Source: Planctomycetota bacterium (GTDB lineage: Bacteria > Planctomycetota > Phycisphaerae > Tepidisphaerales > Tepidisphaeraceae). From it: a stretch of 64,000 bases of DNA. The translations under genes were made by a program, and so were the position numbers. Below, piece after piece: positions 58,376 to 64,000 of the stretch (positions within the stretch are counted from its first letter, which is position 1; every line of letters starts with the position of its first letter). The notes beneath the pieces were generated by a model. It saw only the letters and a program-made list of their open reading frames with translations, did no database searches and was not told where the DNA came from. Location: assembly GCA_039182125.1 (NCBI GenBank), contig JBCDCH010000006.1, positions 25,641-89,640 of the forward strand, written 5' to 3'.

Positions 58376-59938
58376 TCACATCAACTCGTCCGGCACGTGC
58401 GTCGCGCAAGCGATCACGGCGTCTTTGTCGTGGCCGTCATGCATCCAAGTGCGATCATCGGCGGAGAGAAGATCGTCGCTGGCCTTGGGGCCCCAGCCGC
58501 CGGGCTCGTATTCCTGCGGCGGCTTGGCATGCTTCTTCCAACCCTCGAGGATCGGGTCGATCACCCGCCAGGCGGCTTCGGCTTCGTCGCCGCGAATGAA
58601 CAGCGTCTGATCGCCGACGATCGCGTCGTGGATGAGCCGCTCATACGCTTCGGGCGGTTGCTTGTTGAACGTCTCGCTGTAGTTGAAGTCCAGGGCGACT
58701 TCCTTGATCTGCATCTGTCCGCCCGGGACTTTGCCGTTGATCAGCAACGTCATGCCTTCCTCGGGCGCGACGCGGATGATCAAATCGTTGGCAAACACTG
58801 GCGTTTCGCACGTCTTGCCGAAGAGCGTCTGCGGCGGCTGGCGGAAGCGGACGACGATCTCACTGAGCTTCTGTTTGAGCGCCTTGCCGGTGCGGATGTA
58901 GAACGGCGTGCCGTTCCAACGCCAGTTGTCGATGTAGACCTTCAGCGCCGCGAACGTTTCGGTCTGGCTGCTCGGGTCGACGCCGTCGGCATTCTTATAG
59001 CCGGCGGTCTGCTTACCGCCGGCCTCGCCCGGACCGTACTGGCCGCGGACGGCATGCTCGTCGACCTCGCGTGGCGCGATCGGGCGGATGCTGCGGAAGA
59101 CCTTCACCTTCTCGTCGCGGATGCTCTTGGCATCAAGGTTTGCCGGCGGCTCCATCGCGGTGAGCGCGAGCAACTGGAAGATGTGGTTCTGCACCATATC
59201 ACGCAGCGCACCGCTGCGGTCGTAGTACCCCGCGCGGTCGTCGGCGTTCACGCTCTCGGCAACGGTGATCTGGACATGATCGACATACCGGTACGTCCAC
59301 AACGGCTCGAAGATGCTGTTGGCAAATCGGGCGACCATCAGGTTCTGCACGGTCTCCTTGCCGAGGTAGTGGTCGATCCGGAAAATCTGCGTTTCGTCGA
59401 GAACGCCGAGGAGTTGTTCATTGAGTTCGAGCGCGGTGGCGAGATCGGTGCCAAAGGGCTTCTCGATGATGACGCGCTGCCAGGATTCATGGTTGTCGCC
59501 GCGAACGATCAGGCCACGCTCGCCGAGGGTGCTCACGACCGGCGCGAACGCACTCGGTGGCGTCGAAAGGTAGAACAGGCGGTTGCCCTGCGTGCCGTGC
59601 TTTTCGTCGAGTTCTTCGAGGAAGGCCTTGAGCGCGTCGAAGCGATCGAGGTCGTCATAGCCGCCTGGGTGGTAGTAAGCGTTGGCACAGAGCTTTTCGA
59701 GGAGCTTCTCGTCGACGGCATCGGACTTCGCCGAGCGGGCGTTGGTCGTGACAGCCTCGCGGCAGCGGTCGCGGAACTCGTCGTGACTCATCTTCGTCCG
59801 CGAGTAGCCGACCAACGCGAAGCTGTCGGGAAGCAAGCCCTCGCGGAGCAGTTCGTAGAGCGCGGGGATGAGCTTGAGCTTGGCGAGATCGCCGGAGGCA
59901 CCGTAGATGACGATGGCACAAGGAGGGACCGAAGGCAT
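58376..59938 (-). CDS. zwf: Glucose-6-phosphate 1-dehydrogenase
   Basis: Zwf oxidises glucose 6-phosphate to 6-phosphogluconolactone with NADP and opens the pentose phosphate pathway. The 520-residue protein has the coenzyme motif GASGDLAKLKL near the N-terminus, EKPFGTDLATA, the active-site RIDHYLGKETVQNL, and RDMVQNHIFQLL. ATG 59938 is chosen: it gives the conserved N-terminus, and TACGCT (59945-59950) lies six bases upstream. It is the last gene of a minus-strand sugar-oxidation group, 70 bases after the isomerase-like gene, and convergent with asnB (six bases apart). Confidence 0.95.
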   Translation of the reverse strand: MPSVPPCAIVIYGASGDLAKLKLIPALYELLREGLLPDSFALVGYSRTKMSHDEFRDRCREAVTTNARSAKSDAVDEKLLEKLCANAYYHPGGYDDLDRFDALKAFLEELDEKHGTQGNRLFYLSTPPSAFAPVVSTLGERGLIVRGDNHESWQRVIIEKPFGTDLATALELNEQLLGVLDETQIFRIDHYLGKETVQNLMVARFANSIFEPLWTYRYVDHVQITVAESVNADDRAGYYDRSGALRDMVQNHIFQLLALTAMEPPANLDAKSIRDEKVKVFRSIRPIAPREVDEHAVRGQYGPGEAGGKQTAGYKNADGVDPSSQTETFAALKVYIDNWRWNGTPFYIRTGKALKQKLSEIVVRFRQPPQTLFGKTCETPVFANDLIIRVAPEEGMTLLINGKVPGGQMQIKEVALDFNYSETFNKQPPEAYERLIHDAIVGDQTLFIRGDEAEAAWRVIDPILEGWKKHAKPPQEYEPGGWGPKASDDLLSADDRTWMHDGHDKDAVIACATHVPDELM

Positions 59939-60008
59939 GAGCGCAGCGTAGAAGAAACCGGCAGGCCTGACCATGTGGCTTTCGGGCTACACCGCTGGGC
60001 AGGATCGA

Positions 60009-60815
60009 TCATGCCAGCGCGAGGCCGACCTGCTCGGCCGCTTCGGTGATCAGCGCGTACGATCGCCGGCCTTCCTCGAGACCGCCGACGTGCTCGACGA
60101 TAAGCCAGTCGTCAGCGGCGGCGTGCCGGTTGACGAGCGAGAGCATCTGCTTCCAGTCGGTCGTGCCGGCACCGATGGGCTTGAGGCCCATGTGTAGATG
60201 AAAGCCGTCATCGAGACCGACTTCCTTGAGGTGAACCACGCCGTACCGACCGGCGAGACCGTCGCAAGTCTCGGCCACCTTCGCGGCGGGGTCGATGACA
60301 TCGGCGAAGTCGTACAGACTGCTCGGGTCCACGTTGCAACGCAGCGCCGGCGAAGCGACCTTCTCAGCCAAGCGGCTGAACGAATCGGCCGAGTAAACCA
60401 CGCCCTTGAGGTACGCTTCGATGCAGAGCAGCGCGTCGTGTTTTTCGACAAGTTCGCACAGCGGCCGCAGTGCGCCTGCCATGCGATCGAGCGCGTCGTC
60501 GGTACGATTGCGTGGGTCGTACGCAGCGAAGCCGGCCCCTTCGGCGTTGTAGTTGCCGGGGCCGACGACGATGTGCCGGCAGCCGGTCCCCGCCGCCGCT
60601 GCGATCACTTCACGCAACCGGCCGTCGTCCGCACCGTCGGGCATCGGGTTGAAATCGAACATCCCGATCTGACACACATCGAGCCCGGCATCACGCAGCG
60701 GCGTCACCGGATCGCCATCGCCGACGAGGTCGTGGCCGTTGATCGGAACGCCGTTGAAGGACAGTTCGTTGGCGAGCGTCATCGTGTGCTCGCCGGCTTC
60801 GATGCCGAATCTCAT
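60009..60815 (-). CDS. Sugar phosphate isomerase/epimerase-like TIM barrel protein
   Basis: A 268-residue member of the AP-endonuclease-2-like (xylose isomerase-like) TIM-barrel superfamily. Metal-binding residues are suggested by CIEAYLKGVV, CNVDPSSLYD, VVHLKEVGLDDG and LIVEHVGG. These proteins isomerise or epimerise keto-sugars or inositols with a divalent metal. The start overlaps the stop of the upstream oxidoreductase (ATGA, 60812-60815), so the two should be made together and act on the same substrate. The exact sugar is unknown. Confidence 0.82.
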   Translation of the reverse strand: MRFGIEAGEHTMTLANELSFNGVPINGHDLVGDGDPVTPLRDAGLDVCQIGMFDFNPMPDGADDGRLREVIAAAAGTGCRHIVVGPGNYNAEGAGFAAYDPRNRTDDALDRMAGALRPLCELVEKHDALLCIEAYLKGVVYSADSFSRLAEKVASPALRCNVDPSSLYDFADVIDPAAKVAETCDGLAGRYGVVHLKEVGLDDGFHLHMGLKPIGAGTTDWKQMLSLVNRHAAADDWLIVEHVGGLEEGRRSYALITEAAEQVGLALA

Positions 60816-61801
60816 GAGGTACCTTTCGGGATGTCGACCGGTTGCCCGGTGCGTGCGGACTCGGTCACGGCGTGGGCGATGTCGACCGCGAGGACGCCAT
60901 CGGCGACCGTCGCGTCAGGCTGTTTGTTCTCGCGGACGCAGTCGAAGAAGTGGGACAGCGCATGGGAGTAGCGCGTGTCGCCGAGCTGTTCGGGATCGGC
61001 AACGTGGCGGTGCTCGCCGTCGCCGAGGTCGTAGCGGAGCTCACGCCAGATGTGATTCTGTCCGAGCAGCGTCGCGCTGCCTTTCTCCGCGTGGAGGTCG
61101 ATGCGGGGGAAGTCGACACCGCCGCGTGCGATGCCGCCGACGGTCAGAGCGGCGATCGCGTCATTCTCGAACCGCAGCGTGATCGCCGCCGAGTCTGGTG
61201 CGGGCCGACCCTCGAACATCCCGCCCTCGGCGAACACCCGCGTCGGCCGACCCATCAGCGCACACACCGCGTCGAACAGGTGACACGAGTTCTCGTTGAG
61301 AAAGCCCCCGCCGGTGCTCCACATCCAGTTGTCCGCGTCCGGCAGCCAGTCGAACACGTACTGCCCGCAAAGCATGCGCGGCCCGCCGAGGTCCAGCGCG
61401 CGCAGCTTGGCGATGGCCGGATGAAAACGAAAGCTGAAGCCGACCATGACCGGCACTGTCGAGCGGTCACAGATCGCCGCCAACGCGCGTGCCGATTCCG
61501 GATCGCCCGCCCAGGGCTTCTCGACGAACATCGGCAAACCCACGTCGACCGCCGCCTCAACGATCGGCTTCCGGAACGACGGACTCGTCGCAACGACCAG
61601 CGCGTCGACCGTGCCGGAGCGGATCATCTCGACCGCGTCGCGGAACACGGTGAACCCCATCGCCTCGGCCGCGACCGGGAGGCTGTCGTTGTTGCGATCA
61701 GCAACGGCGACAAGCGTCGCGTCGGTGCGATTGGCAATGGAGCGCGCGTGGAAGTAGCCGAAGCCAAACCCGACGAGCCCGATACGTAGCGGCTTAGGCA
61801 T
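60812..61801 (-). CDS. Gfo/Idh/MocA-family oxidoreductase
   Basis: A 329-residue NAD(P)-dependent sugar or inositol dehydrogenase. The Rossmann start is RIGLVGFGFGYFHARS, the catalytic EKP motif is in MFVEKPWAGDP, and GGGFLNENSCHLFDAV carries the conserved His. ATG 61801 follows GGAGG at good spacing; the longer in-frame extension is merely the translated repeat at 61824. It is translationally coupled to the isomerase-like gene downstream and is the second of two such oxidoreductases in the operon. Confidence 0.88.
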   Translation of the reverse strand: MPKPLRIGLVGFGFGYFHARSIANRTDATLVAVADRNNDSLPVAAEAMGFTVFRDAVEMIRSGTVDALVVATSPSFRKPIVEAAVDVGLPMFVEKPWAGDPESARALAAICDRSTVPVMVGFSFRFHPAIAKLRALDLGGPRMLCGQYVFDWLPDADNWMWSTGGGFLNENSCHLFDAVCALMGRPTRVFAEGGMFEGRPAPDSAAITLRFENDAIAALTVGGIARGGVDFPRIDLHAEKGSATLLGQNHIWRELRYDLGDGEHRHVADPEQLGDTRYSHALSHFFDCVRENKQPDATVADGVLAVDIAHAVTESARTGQPVDIPKGTS

Positions 61802-61823
61802 CGTCGCCTCCAGCACAAGTATT

Positions 61824-61949
61824 CCCAAACGAGGCCCGACCGTAAGGGAGGGTGGCGGACGCAGTCCGCTTCTCACTGCCAAACCGAACGGTCTCGCTCC
61901 GAGATGCCGCTGCGCGGCCACCCTCCCTTACGGTCGGGCCTCGTTTGGG
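61824..61949. repeat. Perfect 33-bp inverted repeat between two oxidoreductase genes
   Basis: Arms 61824-61856 and 61917-61949 are perfectly complementary over 33 bases, with 60 bases between. The core of the arm is GAGGCCCGACCGTAAGGGAG. Here a repeat lies inside an apparent operon and could act as an attenuator or processing site. Confidence 0.92.
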
Positions 61950-61974
61950 CATGGTCGGATCTCGCGTGGTGCTC

Positions 61975-63219
61975 TCACGCATCGCGCACCCCTGTCGTTG
62001 TCGTGGTCATGTCATACCGCCGGCCGGTGCGTGAGCTTTCGAGCGCGCCCCACATCATCTCGGTGATGTGTCGGCCGAACTCGACGTTGACGATCGGGTC
62101 CTTGCCGTTTCGGATGCAGTCGATCAGGTGACGGGTCGACTCGGCGTAGTAGTCGAACGCGCCGGGCACAGGTTTGGGCCATTGTGCTTTCTCGAAGTCG
62201 CCGAGTACGGTCAGGTGGTACCAGCCATCGTCGCCGGCCTCGGGCAGCAGGTCTTTCCGCTCGGTGATGAAGCTCGCGAAGTTGGCCCCGGCCCCGAAGA
62301 TGAGATTGCCCGCCTCGCCGAAGATGCGGAGATTGCCGCCGCCGGTGCCGTCCTTGGGCAACGGGTGGAACGGCCGACCGATGTGGAAGGTGCCGATCCA
62401 GCCGCTGTCGAGCTCGTAGTTGGAGAACACGTTGTCGGGCGCGCCGGCGGTGATGGTCTGCGACTTCTCCATGCCGAGCACGACTTCCCAGTAGTTGCAG
62501 TCGCTGGGATCGGTGCATTGGGCGAGGAAGTCGGTGTAGCCGTCGTCGGGGACGATCTTGCGCTCGGGGATGCTGAGCTTCGCGTTGCCGGTGACGCTCT
62601 TGCACGAGCCGAGGCAAGTCACGATGCGACACGGCGCGTACGGGAAGTCGAAGAGCATCCCGCCGGAGTCGGCGGCGTAGAACGCGGCGTTGCCGTAAGG
62701 GTTGCCGCCGAGCATCGCGTGGTACTCGGTGCCGGCGGTGTCGATGTATTGGAACCAGTACGGTCGCCCCAGCACGCCACGGTCGATGATCTCGCGCACC
62801 TGCCGGTACTGCGGGTCGAGCAGCGTGTGGTCGCTCGGCTCGACGACGCACACCAGCTCGGCTTCGCGCACGGCTTTGGTGATCGCGTCCGCCCCGGCAA
62901 GGTCCAACGCCATCGGCTTCTGGATCAGCAGATGAATCCCCCGCTCGATCGCCGCGAGGGAAAACGCCAGGTGCGTCCCCGGCGCGGTGAGGATCAGCAC
63001 CGCGTCCAGCTCGGCGTCGTCGAGCATCGCCGTGTAGTCGGTGTACCCCTTCTCCGCGCCAAAGAGCCGAACGCACGCATCGACCCGCGCCTGATCCAGA
63101 TCACACACCGCCGCAAGCGTCGCGTGAGGGTGGTCCATGACGACCGGCAGGTAGTACGCCGTCGCCACGACGCCACAACCGACGACACCGATCCGCGTTG
63201 GAGGAGCATCCGCAGGCAT
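61975..63219 (-). CDS. Gfo/Idh/MocA-family oxidoreductase with QKP in place of EKP
   Basis: A 414-residue predicted sugar dehydrogenase: Rossmann motif RIGVVGCGVVATAYYLPVV, then HLLIQKPMALD where most relatives have EKP, and GGMLFDFPYAPCRIV. The Lys that polarises the substrate is kept and the Glu is replaced by Gln. ATG 63219 (MPADAPPTRIGVVG) is chosen because TATGTT lies seven bases upstream; in-frame ATGs at 63231 and 63255 would cover the promoter and operator. It is the first gene of the operon that continues with the second oxidoreductase, the isomerase and probably zwf. Confidence 0.87.
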   Translation of the reverse strand: MPADAPPTRIGVVGCGVVATAYYLPVVMDHPHATLAAVCDLDQARVDACVRLFGAEKGYTDYTAMLDDAELDAVLILTAPGTHLAFSLAAIERGIHLLIQKPMALDLAGADAITKAVREAELVCVVEPSDHTLLDPQYRQVREIIDRGVLGRPYWFQYIDTAGTEYHAMLGGNPYGNAAFYAADSGGMLFDFPYAPCRIVTCLGSCKSVTGNAKLSIPERKIVPDDGYTDFLAQCTDPSDCNYWEVVLGMEKSQTITAGAPDNVFSNYELDSGWIGTFHIGRPFHPLPKDGTGGGNLRIFGEAGNLIFGAGANFASFITERKDLLPEAGDDGWYHLTVLGDFEKAQWPKPVPGAFDYYAESTRHLIDCIRNGKDPIVNVEFGRHITEMMWGALESSRTGRRYDMTTTTTGVRDA

Positions 63220-63226
63220 GCGGACG

Positions 63227-63232
63227 AACATA
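63227..63232 (-). promoter_or_regulatory. -10 element TATGTT of the sugar-oxidation operon
   Basis: TATGTT on the minus strand ends seven bases before ATG 63219 and touches the operator-like palindrome at 63234. Confidence 0.5.
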
Positions 63233-63233
63233 A

Positions 63234-63247
63234 CGCAAGCGCTTACG
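63234..63247. promoter_or_regulatory. LacI-family-type operator
   Basis: Read on the minus strand, CGTAAGCGCTTGCG has a perfect AAGCGCTT core with central CG and near-symmetric flanks, close to the TGTAAGCGCTTACA form of CcpA/GalR-type sites. It sits directly upstream of the -10 TATGTT, where a bound repressor would block RNA polymerase. No lacI-family gene is in the window. Confidence 0.55.
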
Positions 63248-63314
63248 AATAGCACCGCGCACGACCGAAGAAACCGCCATCATTCTCATGGCCCTGATCG
63301 TCCGCCCAGATCAC

Positions 63315-63749
63315 TCAATCCTCGCGGATGTCGTAGCGGAAGTGGCCGTGGGGAAGGTTGAAGCACTGGCAAAGCTTGTAGTCGGCCATCGGCGAGAGGA
63401 CGTCATTATCGGTCGCGGCCCTAGCCAGCTCGCTGGGGGCCATGCCCGCGATCGCGGCCAGCATCTGGAACGTGATGTTTCGCGTGGTCAACAGGTCCCA
63501 GAGCTTGTCGCGCAGGTGCGTTTCGGGCTTGGGAAAATGACCTTTTTCGTAGCTCGAAAGCAGCGTCTCGAGGACGGCGAAGTACGCGTTCTCCTCATCA
63601 TCCTTACCCCCGAGTTGGCGTGGGCTGCGGCGGTACTCCCGAACCATCGCGACCGCTTCCTCGTAGTCGTGATCATCCCGAATCGGCCGCAGCGGCCGAC
63701 GACGAATTAGATTGAGATAGTCCCCCGAGAGTGTTTCAAGACCATCCAT
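63315..63749 (-). CDS. HigA-like antitoxin / XRE-type regulator without a visible toxin
   Basis: A 144-residue soluble protein. The pattern YLNLIRRRPLRPIRDDHDYE then EEAVAMVREYRR and ENAYFAVLETLLSSYEKGHF matches the N-terminal dimerisation part of long HigA antitoxins. The C-terminal ~60 residues (LWDLLTTRNITFQMLAAIAG onward) correspond to a helix-turn-helix, though degenerate. ATG 63749 is preferred; a TTG at 63761 is also in frame. HigB toxin genes normally adjoin, but none is visible in the 250 bases upstream to the window edge or downstream. It may be a solitary regulator. Confidence 0.6.
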   Translation of the reverse strand: MDGLETLSGDYLNLIRRRPLRPIRDDHDYEEAVAMVREYRRSPRQLGGKDDEENAYFAVLETLLSSYEKGHFPKPETHLRDKLWDLLTTRNITFQMLAAIAGMAPSELARAATDNDVLSPMADYKLCQCFNLPHGHFRYDIRED

Positions 63750-64000
63750 GAGTAAGTCCAAACCCGATCAAAACAAGCGCGGCGTCCGGTTCCACCGGAA
63801 CAGGTAACCCAAAACTTTAAGCAACCCGACCCCGCCGTCAATCGCGCCAAACGCGAAGGGGCTTCGCTGCATGGCCCCAACGCATACCACCCAAACAAAA
63901 CCCTCCTCGAACTCGGAGGTTTGTATCAGTTGAGCTACCGGGATTTTAAACCGGATGAATAAGGCGTTTGCCGCCCGTGAGTACAGCTTTTCTGGGTTAC
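63750..64000. other. Gene-free window edge with small hairpins
   Basis: No coding frame here looks real. On the minus strand there is an imperfect hairpin around CCTCC-GAGTTCGA-GGAGG near 63900-63920, preceded by GGTAGCTCAACTGATA. This resembles tRNA D- and T-arm fragments but cannot be folded as a tRNA. GTTCCGG-TGGAACC lies near 63790. The local base composition is less GC-rich than the genes. Confidence 0.4.

Noticed and set aside
61802..61921. N-terminal extension of the second oxidoreductase to 61921
   Set aside because: The extension is encoded by the 33-bp inverted repeat, and GGAGG sits right before ATG 61801.
62068..63252. Plus-strand frame (394 codons) opposite the first oxidoreductase
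   Set aside because: It is a shadow of the Gfo/Idh gene, low in recognisable structure and without a promoter or ribosome binding site.
63880..63960. tRNA-like sequence on the minus strand (GGTAGCTCAACTGATA and GAGTTCGAGG)
   Set aside because: D-arm and T-loop look-alikes are present, but no 7-bp acceptor stem, anticodon arm or correct spacing can be formed, so no tRNA is called.

Overview
The window looks like chromosomal DNA of a GC-rich planctomycete, most likely a member of the Phycisphaerae (inference). The signs are a LEPR-XLL-type N-terminus (11186, minus strand), four proteins with PEP-CTERM or VPLPA-type C-terminal sorting tails, RTX and Calx-beta modules, a lysine-repeat histone-like protein, a short dcw-type peptidoglycan cluster with a DAP-type MurE, and many hairpin repeats between genes. 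No rRNA, tRNA, CRISPR array or complete insertion sequence was found. Protein names come from motif recognition alone; no database search was made.

Layout. 1-5.8 kb: end of a polysaccharide/exosortase-like locus (sugar transferase, giant TPR protein). 6-15.5 kb: VPLPA-tailed protein, 2-oxoglutarate dehydrogenase E1, a lower-GC pair of envelope proteins beside an RTX remnant, a site-2 protease, miaA, hsp20 behind a textbook sigma-54 promoter, and a PEP-CTERM protein. 15.6-20.4 kb: queG, a MoeB-rhodanese protein and a run of small unknowns. 20.4-24.6 kb: murE-murF-mraY. 24.7-25.8 kb: a lower-GC protein kinase whose C-terminus resembles the tail of single-stranded DNA-binding protein. 25.9-29.9 kb: periplasmic redox/metal genes and a short uvrC. 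29.9-31.4 kb: a lower-GC restriction-modification pair whose methylase resembles M.PvuII. 31.5-41.5 kb: a CobW GTPase, D-lactate dehydrogenase, a secreted GH5-like enzyme, an SDR, an ABC exporter and a methylase-nuclease fusion. 41.6-50.5 kb: ppc, rplT-rpmI, lipB, PspC, a histone-like protein, a fused peptide-transport ATPase, an aldo/keto reductase and a nitrilase. 50.6-58.4 kb: a GT-C glycosyltransferase, an AsmA-like giant, an arginine/aromatic-rich secreted protein and asnB. 58.4-63.2 kb: a sugar-oxidation operon ending in zwf behind a LacI-type operator. 63.3-64 kb: an orphan antitoxin-like protein.

Two window-wide signals stand out. First, at least 21 start codons lie only 4-10 nt downstream of a TANNNT hexamer, often with no Shine-Dalgarno. 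This suggests that leaderless mRNAs are common; two divergent gene pairs even share overlapping -10 elements around the same core. Second, at least seven unrelated families of paired inverted repeats (arms of 12-33 bp) sit at gene borders. They supply or abut the stop codons of murE, murF and miaA, the start codons of a lipoprotein and of the TPR gene, and a nine-codon segment inside asnB.

Intergenic space is small. No gene-free stretch exceeds 300 bases; the longest (46262-46556, 63750-64000, 5797-6037) are described individually.
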